A program made the position numbers and the translations under genes. The notes under the pieces were generated by a model, which was given only the letters and a program-made list of their open reading frames with translations, ran no database searches and had not been told where the DNA came from. From Acidobacteriota bacterium (lineage in GTDB: Bacteria > Acidobacteriota > Terriglobia > UBA7540), in the NCBI GenBank assembly GCA_003165315.1, contig PLSX01000126.1, positions 218 through 32,881 of the forward strand: a DNA stretch of 32,664 nt, in the 5' to 3' direction. Below, in pieces: positions 25,658 to 32,664 of the stretch; the first letter of the stretch is position 1; each line of letters starts with the position of its first letter.

Positions 25658-28600
25658 ATGCTGAAGTGGACCCGAAGAAGCTGGGAAGTCCTTATCCTGT
25701 TCGTAGTGTTTGCATTCTGCCTGGGGGTGCCGTCCGCCTTCTCCCAGGCGAGTATTTCCGCCGGCAACATCGTCGGCACGGTAACCGATGAGACGGGCGC
25801 GATTGTGCCTGGCGCCAAGGTTACCATCATCAACAAGGCCACCGGCCAGCAGTTGAATTTGACGACGAACTCTTCAGGGATTTATAACTCCGGCCCCTTG
25901 TCTCCTGGTGAATTTACCGTACGCGTTGAGGCGCAGGGATTCTCCGCGACGGTAACCAGCCTGACGGTGCAAGTGAATAACACCGCCAACGGGAACGTGT
26001 CCTTGCACGTGGGCTCCACCACGACCACGGTTGAGGTGCAGGCCGCCGGGGTCCAGGTGAATACGGAGCAGGCGACCGTTCAGGGTGTTATCACCACCAC
26101 TCAGATCGAGACCTTGCCCATTAACGGTCGCAACTATTTGCAACTGGCTCAACTTGAGCCTGGAGTTCAGATCCAGGACGGCGCTGTTTTTGACCCCACC
26201 AAGAATGGCTTCTCTTCCATCTCTTTCGGCGGTCGCTATGGACGTACGGCCCGCATTGAGGTGGATGGTGGTGACATCAGCGATGAGAATGTGGGAACGG
26301 TCACGATGAACATTCCCTCCAGCGCTATTCAGGAGTTTCAAATCGAACAGTCCTCGCTGGACTTGTCGAGCGGTATGACCTCCTCGGGTTCGGTCAACAT
26401 TTCCACCCGCTCAGGCACCAATGGCTACCACGGAGAAGGATACTACGCCGGACGCTCGCACGACTTGGCGGCCCGTGTCGGACCTGATGACCTCTTCTTC
26501 CGCCGCGAACAATTCGGCGGCAATTTTAGCGGACCCATCAAAAAGGATAAGCTCTTTGTTTTTATGGACTGGGAGCGTACTCGGCAGGATTACGCGGCCC
26601 CGGTACAACTGGGGGGGAACTTCATACCCCTCTCCAGTTCCATCAATCAGCCCTTCAAGGAGCATGATGTCTTTGGACGCATGGATTGGCAGGCCAACGA
26701 GAAGCTTAAAGTTTTCTACCGTTACACCTATAACATCAATAGCAACGTGATTCCCTTTATTCCCGACACTTTTTCGCCATTTGAAAACCGCGACCATGCC
26801 CAGGATCATCTGGCAGGCTTCGATTTGACCACCGGGAAATTCACCCACAGCTTCCGCTTTGAGTTTCTTCGCTTTGCCAACCAGATCTCAGGCGCAACGG
26901 CAGGATACGACCCCGCACCCAATCTGGAACTTGCCATCGGCGGCGATCCTTTCTGCTTGACGGGCGGCGCCGACGTGTTCTGCTCCGGCCCAAACTTCCT
27001 GGCTCCACAGATCACGCAGCAGCATGACCTGGAGTTTAAGTATGATGGCAGCACGATTTGGGGAAAGCATGTAATTCGATATGGGGTTGAGGTCAATCGC
27101 ATCCTGGGTGGCGGATTTGCCTCGTTCCTGGCGACGGCTCCGGCCGTCGGCGACAATTACGCGGCTTCTGACATCGCCTTCGCGGCAGCATCAACGGCGT
27201 TTCCCGGCGGGGCATCCAACCCACTGAACTATCCCGTGGATGACGTGACCATGGGCAATGGTGTTGGCTATGGGTCTAATATCCCCCAGTTTGGATTTCC
27301 CGGCGGCGGCCAGTTTGACACGCGCTTTGCCTGGTATATTGCCGACAATTGGAAGATTCGGCCCAACCTGAATGTCAGCCTGGGACTGCACTATATTCGT
27401 GACACGGGCCGCAGCGATTCACAGTTGCCCGCGATTCCCGCCATCAACGCCTATGGGGCGGGGTTGGGCGATCCTGTGCATCAACCCAATCTCAACTTCG
27501 CGCCCCAGATCGGAATTGCCTGGGACCCCACGAAGAGTGGCAAGACGGTGATCCGCGCCGGCGCTGGAATCTACTACGAGAATACGGTTTGGAATAACAT
27601 CCTCTTTGACGCACCGGCCCGACTGCAACAAGGTCTGTTGCTCGGATTCACGAACGGCTGCGGCACGATCAGCCTTCCCGGGGGCGGCACGATCGATGCC
27701 AATAATATCTGCGGCCAAGCGATTGGGACCGTGGCCGATCAGATTGCCGCCAACCAGCAGGCGTACCAGGCCGCGACCATTGCTGCTGGCCCGGCCGCAA
27801 ACGGCAGCTATATCGGGAACGCGGGCGCGGACAACTCAACCACGGGTACCAATTTGTTCGCCCCCAACTTCCGCACTCCATATTCCATTCAACTGAATGC
27901 CGGGATTCAACACGAGTTTCGGCCCGGATTGGTGCTGAGCGTGGACTACCTGCGCAATCGCGCCCTCCACTACCTTGTTTACTACGACACCAACCATGTG
28001 GGGGCAGCTCGCTATCTGGATAAGACCGCAGCGACGACTGCCATCAACACCACCTACGGCTACTGCGGCATTGCGACGATCGGCCCTAATTGCCCAACCG
28101 ATCCCCTTGGACCCAATGATCCTAATATCGCTTCCTATGCACCACGTCCCCTCGAGATTTCGGACTTTGCCAGCAATGGGCTTGATTCCGGTGCGGCCGT
28201 CAATGGCGGTTTTGCCGGTTGCAACTGCGCCTTCCCCGGTGTCAACTCAAGCGTGGGCCAGAATTACATGCTTCAGCCCATCGGACATTCAATTTACAAC
28301 GGGTTGGATGTCTCCTTAAAAGACCAAGTCAAGAATCCAATGCGGGGGGTTAAAGACCTGAATCTCCAGGTTGCGTACTCCCTTTCCCGCCTCGATTCGA
28401 TGGTACTCGATCAGGATTTTGGCGGAGCACTGACGGATTTTGACAACTACAATAAGTATATTGGGCCCAACGCCCTTGATCGTACGAATCAATTCTCCAC
28501 CGGTGGCGTGCTGACATTGGCGAAAGGGTTTCAGTTAAGCCTGATCCTCCACGCGGACACGTCGCTGCCCACAAATCTGGAGGTATCGCCTGGAGCGCAG

Positions 28601-29176
28601 CGCGAGGCGAGCAACTCACAGATATACCAAACCGACTTTACCGGTGACGGGACAACCGGTGACCTTTTGCCGGGCACCAACATAGGAGCCTTCGGCCGTA
28701 GCGTCAACGGTAAGAACATCAATAGCTACATCAATGCCTATAATACGAAGTATGCCGGTCAGCCCACTCCAGCCGGGCAAGCGCTGGTTGGTGCTGGCTT
28801 CTTCACCGTTGGTCAATTGCAGCAATTGGGTGCTGTCGCTCCGCAGTTGCTCGATGCGCCGGCCGGACAGGTGAGTATGGGAGGATTGTTCTTCGCGGAT
28901 CTCGGATTGACTTACATTGCCAAGATTCACGAGTCCATCACGCTTCAACCCAGCCTCACCTTCTACAATGTCACCAACTCGCAAAACTTCGATCAGGGGA
29001 ATAACATCATCAGCGGTACTTTGCAGACGGTTCCCCCTCCTGGTATCCCTGTTTCTACGGGGTACGCCAACACCACTACTTACGGTCAGCGTACAACCCA
29101 CGTTACCCTGGGTTCTGGTGTGTATGGCCAGGGTGGTCCGCGTGTGATTGAATTCGGGTTGAAATTGACGTTCTAA
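25658..29176 (+). CDS. Oar-like TonB-dependent receptor 4
   Basis: A 1172-residue outer-membrane receptor. The signal peptide is near residues 1-32 (VLILFVVFAFCLGV to AFSQ). A carboxypeptidase-regulatory-like domain (GNIVGTVTDETGAIVPGAKV) is followed by the plug-like blocks IETLPINGRNYLQLAQLEPGV, RTARIEVDGGDISDEN and VNISTRSGTNGYHGEGYY. The barrel ends in LKLTF. This copy lacks the AEYG block of the other three; the equivalent segment reads LDLSSGMTSSG, so it is the most diverged plug. The ATG at 25658 has GAGGGGAG about six bases upstream; an in-frame TTG at 25628 would add ten residues. A very strong terminator follows. Confidence 0.92.
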   Translation: MLKWTRRSWEVLILFVVFAFCLGVPSAFSQASISAGNIVGTVTDETGAIVPGAKVTIINKATGQQLNLTTNSSGIYNSGPLSPGEFTVRVEAQGFSATVTSLTVQVNNTANGNVSLHVGSTTTTVEVQAAGVQVNTEQATVQGVITTTQIETLPINGRNYLQLAQLEPGVQIQDGAVFDPTKNGFSSISFGGRYGRTARIEVDGGDISDENVGTVTMNIPSSAIQEFQIEQSSLDLSSGMTSSGSVNISTRSGTNGYHGEGYYAGRSHDLAARVGPDDLFFRREQFGGNFSGPIKKDKLFVFMDWERTRQDYAAPVQLGGNFIPLSSSINQPFKEHDVFGRMDWQANEKLKVFYRYTYNINSNVIPFIPDTFSPFENRDHAQDHLAGFDLTTGKFTHSFRFEFLRFANQISGATAGYDPAPNLELAIGGDPFCLTGGADVFCSGPNFLAPQITQQHDLEFKYDGSTIWGKHVIRYGVEVNRILGGGFASFLATAPAVGDNYAASDIAFAAASTAFPGGASNPLNYPVDDVTMGNGVGYGSNIPQFGFPGGGQFDTRFAWYIADNWKIRPNLNVSLGLHYIRDTGRSDSQLPAIPAINAYGAGLGDPVHQPNLNFAPQIGIAWDPTKSGKTVIRAGAGIYYENTVWNNILFDAPARLQQGLLLGFTNGCGTISLPGGGTIDANNICGQAIGTVADQIAANQQAYQAATIAAGPAANGSYIGNAGADNSTTGTNLFAPNFRTPYSIQLNAGIQHEFRPGLVLSVDYLRNRALHYLVYYDTNHVGAARYLDKTAATTAINTTYGYCGIATIGPNCPTDPLGPNDPNIASYAPRPLEISDFASNGLDSGAAVNGGFAGCNCAFPGVNSSVGQNYMLQPIGHSIYNGLDVSLKDQVKNPMRGVKDLNLQVAYSLSRLDSMVLDQDFGGALTDFDNYNKYIGPNALDRTNQFSTGGVLTLAKGFQLSLILHADTSLPTNLEVSPGAQREASNSQIYQTDFTGDGTTGDLLPGTNIGAFGRSVNGKNINSYINAYNTKYAGQPTPAGQALVGAGFFTVGQLQQLGAVAPQLLDAPAGQVSMGGLFFADLGLTYIAKIHESITLQPSLTFYNVTNSQNFDQGNNIISGTLQTVPPPGIPVSTGYANTTTYGQRTTHVTLGSGVYGQGGPRVIEFGLKLTF

Positions 29177-29195
29177 CGCTCGGAAGTGAAACAAG

Positions 29196-29237
29196 AAAGA
29201 ACGGCCCGGATCGCAAGGTCCGGGCCGTTCTTTTTTT
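29196..29237 (+). terminator. Strong rho-independent terminator after receptor 4
   Basis: A perfect 15-bp stem (29196-29210 with 29219-29233), an 8-nt TCGCAAGG loop and a T tract to 29237. Confidence 0.96.
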
Positions 29238-29361
29238 CGCCCCAGTCGAATCAGAAAAAGGAGTGCGGGTAAGTTCAGGTCCGCTCCGGGGCACGATCCA
29301 GGACATTGGGACGGGCCGCGGACCGCAGAGTAGGTCCACAGTTCACCTGCAATAACTCACT

Positions 29362-29733
29362 TTAGTTCGGGATGGCTTCCTTAACGAGGCTGAGAATCAA
29401 GGATGGCATGAGGGGATGGCCTTCGAGCGATTGTCCGACACTGAATTTCATGTTGGGATGTTTCGCCCGGGCTGCGGTCACAAGGTTCGGCAAATCGCGG
29501 CGCAGGTGGAGGCCGACGGTGAGGAAATAAGGAATGATGATGAGGCGCTTGATTCCCGCCTCGGCAGCTTGAGTGACGCCCGCGTCCAGGTTCGGCTGCG
29601 CGCTATCCAGAAAGACGGCACGCACGTAAGGGTAAGGTCCGGCCGCCTCGATCCTCGCGGCTAAATCATGCACGCCAAGGTTGGCTTCCTCCACCGGACT
29701 CCCATGGGCAAACAGAAGAACGCCTGTTGTCAT
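29362..29733 (-). CDS. cbiX: Short CbiX/SirB-type chelatase (sirohydrochlorin cobalto- or ferrochelatase)
   Basis: A 123-residue single-domain class II chelatase, the size of short CbiX proteins that work as dimers. They insert cobalt (or iron, in siroheme synthesis) into sirohydrochlorin in the cytoplasm. The two expected metal-handling histidines are present: His10 in FAHGS and His76 in PYFLTVGLH, followed by LRRDLP. The middle contains FLDSAQPNLDAGV, typical of the family. The start is the ATG at 29733, preceded by GAGGAGG that is itself the end of a nonamer repeat array. The frame continues upstream through the array, encoding NLR repeats, but that extension is not expected to be protein. 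No other cobalamin gene is adjacent, so cobalt versus iron is undecided. Confidence 0.85.
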   Translation of the reverse strand: MTTGVLLFAHGSPVEEANLGVHDLAARIEAAGPYPYVRAVFLDSAQPNLDAGVTQAAEAGIKRLIIIPYFLTVGLHLRRDLPNLVTAARAKHPNMKFSVGQSLEGHPLMPSLILSLVKEAIPN

Positions 29734-29767
29734 CCTCCTCAGATTACGCAGATTTCTCAGATTAGAC
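29734..29767 (-). repeat. Nonamer array (AAYCTGNGN family), copy 2
   Basis: Read on the minus strand: AATCTGAGA, AATCTGCGT, AATCTGAGG, AGG, then the ATG of the chelatase gene. A CTTGTCT-containing pyrimidine-rich stretch precedes it on that strand. The array therefore supplies the ribosome site of the gene. Confidence 0.85.
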
Positions 29768-29892
29768 AAGGAGAAGACAGACGGAAAAGATGTGGGGACT
29801 TAAGCTGATTCAGGACCCTAAGGCGGCCGAGGTTCGACGGAATATGGCCGGGATCGTCCATTGCATCCCAACTCTCACAGCCAGACACCTTA

Positions 29893-30324
29893 TCATGCCT
29901 TTTCTTCCTGATTAATCTGTGAAACCTGTGTAATCTGAGGATGATAATCCCCCCAAATGAAGCGTTTGTATTCAAGGGAGCGCGTGCCGAAGTTCAGCAG
30001 CAGGCCGATTTCGAACCCGGAGGCTTTGAGGTAATTAAGGATTTGAGACTCCTCCACGCCGCCCAGTTTTGACAGAGCCTTGAGTTCTATAATCACCGAA
30101 TCGTAGCAGACGAAGTCAACTCGATAAGTCGTGTGGAGTTTTTCTCCCTTGTAGAAAATGGGAATTTCCACTTCGCGCCGGGAAGGGAGGTCTCGCAAAT
30201 GGAATTCCAGCGCCAGCGCTTCCTAGTAAACGGGTTCCAGAAATCCGCAACCCAGCTGACGGTGGACTTCCATCGCCGCACCAATAATGGCATATGTCCG
30301 CTGGTCCCTTTTGTTTTCCACCAT
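29893..30324 (-). pseudogene. GxxExxY-family (PD-(D/E)xK nuclease-like) gene interrupted by an in-frame TAG
   Basis: Starting at the ATG at 30324, the minus strand encodes [23 protein letters not shown], with the family's GxxExxY motif (G27, E30, Y33). Codon 34 (30225-30223) is TAG where the family has a Gln codon (VYQEAL). The same frame then continues without shift: EALALEFHLRDLPSRREVEI, then YRVDFVCYDSVIIELKALSK with the D...ExK nuclease-like residues, then LNYLKASGFEIGLLLNFG. The natural C-terminus is probably near SLEYKRFIW. The rest ([15 protein letters not shown]) is read through a nonamer array. A single CAG-to-TAG change explains the break, so the loss is recent, or it is a sequence error or readthrough. 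Inverted nonamer arrays flank it on both sides. Confidence 0.83.
29914..29943 (+). repeat. Nonamer array (AAYCTGNGN family), copy 3
   Basis: AATCTGTGA, AACCTGTGT, AATCTGAGG, ATG, preceded by TTTTCTTCCTG. It is the left member of the inverted pair around the GxxExxY gene and is read through by that gene's 3' end. Confidence 0.85.
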
Positions 30325-30330
30325 GTTGTT

Positions 30331-30358
30331 CCTCAGATTACTCAGGTTTCTCAGATTA
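30331..30358 (-). repeat. Nonamer array (AAYCTGNGN family), copy 4
   Basis: Read on the minus strand: AATCTGAGA, AACCTGAGT, AATCTGAGG, A, ending six bases before the ATG of the GxxExxY gene. It is the right member of the inverted pair. A TCTTTTGTTTGTCT stretch precedes it on that strand. Confidence 0.85.
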
Positions 30359-30668
30359 GACAAACAAAAGACAGGCAGAAAAACCAAGGCAAGAAAGGCT
30401 CAATAATTGGCCAAGGCCTGCGACCAGTTTCGAGTATCCGCCTATCTCATCACAGCTTTTCTTCATCTAAAGGGGAATCGGCTTATGGGGCGTGATTATC
30501 CCTGCGTGGCGTCAACTCAATCGCCTGCCGCTTTCAATCCGCCCTTATATACCGAGCGACAAACGTATTCGCGCACACTGCTGTGGCGGCTGTCTCCGGC
30601 CGCCGTCGGCGATCGGAGATCGACGCCACAATTCGTGTCGCCCTGTTCAGGTTTTTCCTTCTCACCTC
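30359..30668. other. Intergenic region between the GxxExxY gene and the ROK kinase gene
   Basis: About 310 bp between two divergent nonamer arrays. Open frames present here overlap the arrays and show no family features. Nothing further is supported. Confidence 0.4.
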
Positions 30669-30697
30669 AATCTGTGTAATCTGAGTAATCCGAGGAT
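30669..30697 (+). repeat. Nonamer array (AAYCTGNGN family), copy 5
   Basis: AATCTGTGT, AATCTGAGT, AATCCGAGG, AT, preceded by GTTTTTCCTTCTCACC. It abuts the 3' end of the ROK kinase gene, whose TAA stop codon (30697-30699 on the minus strand) touches the array. Confidence 0.82.
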
Positions 30698-31680
30698 TAC
30701 CCCTCGGCAGCCTCGCCGGCCGGCAGGAAGACGGACGCCGCTCCATACACCCCCACGTTATTGCGGAGCTTCGCAGGCAGCACAGGGGTTTGGGCAGCGA
30801 AGCCATTGATGGTATAGCTGGGGATTGTGGCGCGGATTTTGTCGAACAGGGGTTTGCCGATATGGGAAACACCACCGCCAATCACAATGGCGTCAGGGTC
30901 AAAGAGGCTGATCATCCCGCCCAGCCAGACGCCCAGATAAAAGCCGGTTTCTTCCAGGACCGTCTTCGCCACCCGGTCGCCCTTGCTGGCCGCTTCCTGA
31001 ATCAGCTTCGGGGAAATCTCCTCGGAGTGGCCATGCGTCAAGTCGCGCAGCACGCTGGGGAGGCTGTGTTCCTGTTCCAGCATCACGCGGGCGCGTCGAG
31101 CCATGGCCGGGCCGGCGGCCAGCGCTTCAATGCAGCCATAGGTTCCGCAGCCGCAGTGATAGGGGCTGCGATAGTCGATGGAAACGTGGCCGCCTTCACC
31201 GGCGATGCCATTTTTGCCATGATAGATCTTTCCGTCGGTAATGATCCCGGTTCCGATGCCGGTGCTCACGGTGACGTAGAAGATGTCTTTGAAACCAACA
31301 GCCGCGCCGAAAAGGACTTCCGCCAATCCCGCTGCATTGGCGTCATTTTCCAATTTGGCGGGCAAGCCGAACTCTTTCTCCACCAGCTTGGTCAGCTCAA
31401 TGTCCCGCCAGCCGGGCAAATTGGGTGGATTCAACACAACCCCGGTTTTGGGATTCAGCGGACCTGGAGCGCAGATGCCGATGCCGCCCACGTTCTCCTT
31501 GCCACCCGCCGCGCGAATCAGGCGCCCAATCAAGTGCGTGATCTGAGCAAGGCTCTTTTCAAATCCCTTGTCCGCGTGCGTGGGGACCACCTGCGCCTGG
31601 CTCAGTTTCCCCTTGCGAGTCACCAGCCCTCCTGCCACCTTGGTGCCACCTACATCAATGCCGATAATGAACTGCGTCAT
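30697..31680 (-). CDS. ROK-family sugar kinase (glucokinase-like)
   Basis: A 327-residue cytoplasmic kinase of the ROK family, which phosphorylates glucose or related sugars using ATP. The phosphate-binding motif IGIDVGGTKVAGG is at residues 6-18. Then come GIGICAPGPLN, the sugar-contacting ENDANAAGLAE near residue 113, the STGIGTGII loop, EGGHVSID, and the ROK zinc motif CGCGTYGCIE near 177-186. Late in the protein FDPDAIVIGGGVS completes the second ATP-binding block. The absence of an N-terminal helix-turn-helix makes it a kinase and not a ROK repressor. The ATG at 31680 has GGGAGA about nine bases upstream; a TTG at 31689 is an alternative. Glucose is the most likely substrate, but N-acetylated hexoses cannot be excluded. 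Confidence 0.9.
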   Translation of the reverse strand: MTQFIIGIDVGGTKVAGGLVTRKGKLSQAQVVPTHADKGFEKSLAQITHLIGRLIRAAGGKENVGGIGICAPGPLNPKTGVVLNPPNLPGWRDIELTKLVEKEFGLPAKLENDANAAGLAEVLFGAAVGFKDIFYVTVSTGIGTGIITDGKIYHGKNGIAGEGGHVSIDYRSPYHCGCGTYGCIEALAAGPAMARRARVMLEQEHSLPSVLRDLTHGHSEEISPKLIQEAASKGDRVAKTVLEETGFYLGVWLGGMISLFDPDAIVIGGGVSHIGKPLFDKIRATIPSYTINGFAAQTPVLPAKLRNNVGVYGAASVFLPAGEAAEG

Positions 31681-32021
31681 AAGCCGCAATCTCCCTTCAC
31701 AAATAACCTGAGTGCCTCATGGCCATTCCCGCGAAAAGCAGGTCGGGCTCCAGTGGAATTCTTGAACCCATGAGGGCAAGCATCCTGGAAGTGGCAAAGT
31801 ATATCCTAAGGAGAGGGGTTTGAGGTAATCGGAAAACGGGATGGCGGGCGTTCTCCCCGATGCGCCCTGATGGGCTTTGGACCCGGTTGACCCATCGCGG
31901 CTGTGTTCCATGGGGATGTGGTGGCCCCAGGTCATCCCCTAAAAGGAAGGTCGAAGCGCCTAACTGCCCAAGGTCCTCAGCACTGCACTTTCCCCTTGTC
32001 TTTGCCTTGCCTTATCGGGGA
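31681..32021. other. Divergent intergenic region between ROK kinase and MerR genes
   Basis: About 340 bp without a gene I can support. The frame of the MerR gene is open back to 31860, but that part shows no regulator homology and no ribosome site. The end contains the pyrimidine-rich lead of a nonamer array. Confidence 0.4.
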
Positions 32022-32040
32022 AATCTGCGTAATCTTGGGA
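32022..32040 (+). repeat. Nonamer array (AAYCTGNGN family), copy 6
   Basis: AATCTGCGT, AATCTTGGG, A, ending two bases before the ATG of the MerR gene. A CCTTGTCTTTGCCTTGCC stretch precedes it. Confidence 0.72.
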
Positions 32041-32042
32041 CT

Positions 32043-32444
32043 ATGCCTCGAGGTCGAGCAGCGCGCTTGATTCCGGTTTCCGCCAGTGATGTAGTGATTC
32101 CGGACAAGCTGTATTTTCGCATTGGCGAAGTCAGCGAATTGACTCGTACCAAAGCGTTTGTCTTGCGCTATTGGGAAACGGAATTCTCCGGGCTGCGGCC
32201 GGTCAAGGGTGATTCCGGGCATCGGCTCTATCGCCGCAAAGACGTGGAACTGATCTTTCAAATCCGTCAGCTCCTTTATGAAAAGGGTTTCACGATTGAG
32301 GGCGCGCGGCGCTATTTGGCCAGCTATGGCAAGAACGCAGTGGAACAGAAGCACCTGTTCCAGGCTCCTGTGGATATCAAGCAACTCAAGGCGATTCGTC
32401 AGGAATTGCAGACTGTGTTGACAATGCTTTCGCGGAAGTGTTAG
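32043..32444 (+). CDS. MerR-family transcriptional regulator
   Basis: A 133-residue regulator. The winged helix-turn-helix of MerR proteins runs from [20 protein letters not shown] (residue 24 on) through [20 protein letters not shown] to [15 protein letters not shown], then the [12 protein letters not shown] helix. The remaining 35 residues form a short C-terminal helix ([18 protein letters not shown]) suited to dimerisation. There is no metal- or drug-binding domain, so the signal is unknown. The ATG at 32043 is chosen because homology begins shortly after it. The frame extends upstream to 31860, but that part is repeat and intergenic sequence. Only a weak ribosome site (TTGGGA) is present, supplied by the nonamer array. 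tRNA-Pro follows on the same strand. Confidence 0.86.
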   Translation: MPRGRAARLIPVSASDVVIPDKLYFRIGEVSELTRTKAFVLRYWETEFSGLRPVKGDSGHRLYRRKDVELIFQIRQLLYEKGFTIEGARRYLASYGKNAVEQKHLFQAPVDIKQLKAIRQELQTVLTMLSRKC

Positions 32445-32502
32445 CGTAAAAGATTGTGCCCTGCTTGTTGAACCCCCTTGTGCAGGCACATCGGCGTGGT
32501 GA

Positions 32503-32579
32503 CGGGACGTAGCGCAGCCTGGTAGCGCACTTGCTTGGGGTGCAAGGGGTCGGCAGTTCAAATCTGCCCGTCCCGACCA
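32503..32579 (+). tRNA. tRNA-Pro (anticodon GGG)
   Basis: A complete 77-nt tRNA including an encoded CCA end. The acceptor stem CGGGACG pairs with CGTCCCG, and the discriminator is A. The anticodon arm CTTGC-TTGGGGT-GCAAG places GGG at positions 34-36. The T arm has GTTCAAATC between GGCAG and CTGCC. All arms pair without mismatch in the acceptor, anticodon and T stems. Confidence 0.96.
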
Positions 32580-32664
32580 TTAAAATCTATAAGTTATCGA
32601 GGTGTTTCCCCCGAACAATTAAGCCGTTCCGTAGCCTCTCCATGGAACGAAGAAAGCGTCTGAT

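Noticed and set aside
29734..29769. NLR-repeat N-terminus of the chelatase
   Set aside because: It is simply the translated nonamer array; the HGS domain starts right after the ATG at 29733.
30790..31773. 327-codon plus-strand open frame opposite the ROK kinase
   Set aside because: Antisense shadow of a gene with clear ROK motifs; no family features of its own.
31860..32042. 61-residue N-terminal extension of the MerR protein
   Set aside because: It covers intergenic sequence and a nonamer array, and family homology begins only after the ATG at 32043.
32642..32664. Possible start of another gene at the right edge
   Set aside because: Only seven codons are visible and there is no ribosome site, so it cannot be supported.

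Overview
The window reads as a chromosomal segment of an Acidobacteriota-type bacterium, probably an uncultured lineage. The main reason is four very large Oar-like TonB-dependent receptors (1152 to 1194 aa, each with an N-terminal carboxypeptidase-regulatory-like domain), a family strongly expanded in that phylum. The coding style (frequent strong GGAGG sites, some TTG/GTG starts) and the single tRNA fit an ordinary bacterial chromosome. No phage, CRISPR array or intact insertion sequence was seen.

Layout. 1-7777: the 3' end of an adenosylcobalamin-dependent ribonucleotide reductase, a small CxxC protein, a secreted PAP2 phosphatase, a YHS metal-binding miniprotein, a zinc-ribbon protein, an exported alpha/beta hydrolase, an APH-fold phosphotransferase, a four-helix-bundle (S23/IVP-type) gene, a divergent enolase and a ParD/ParE-type toxin-antitoxin pair whose toxin is frameshifted. 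7889-11473: first Oar-like receptor, minus strand. 11474-12842: a long non-coding stretch rich in short repeats. 12843-17083: an exported M48 protease, an unrecognised 276-aa protein and an exported NodB-like deacetylase. 17450-29176: three tandem Oar-like receptors, each followed by its own rho-independent terminator, so they are most likely three separate transcription units. 29362-32579: a short CbiX-type chelatase, a GxxExxY (PD-(D/E)xK-like) gene broken by an in-frame stop, a ROK sugar kinase, a MerR-type regulator and tRNA-Pro(GGG).

The receptors, protease, hydrolase, phosphatase and deacetylase all look exported, which fits an envelope and nutrient-scavenging role. The left-edge reductase and the CbiX protein both touch cobalamin chemistry.

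The most unusual signal is not a gene. Several gene boundaries carry short tandem arrays with 7- or 9-nt units: GTAAATG, CAGTNNT, AAYCTGNGN and CCAATCA-like. Three loci have these arrays as inverted pairs. One pair encloses the four-helix-bundle gene, one encloses the GxxExxY gene, and one encloses only about 57 bp of non-coding DNA. I read these as possible small mobile cassettes: an orphan gene between inverted micro-repeat arrays, dropped precisely into intergenic gaps. The arrays are read directly from the sequence. Mobility is inference.
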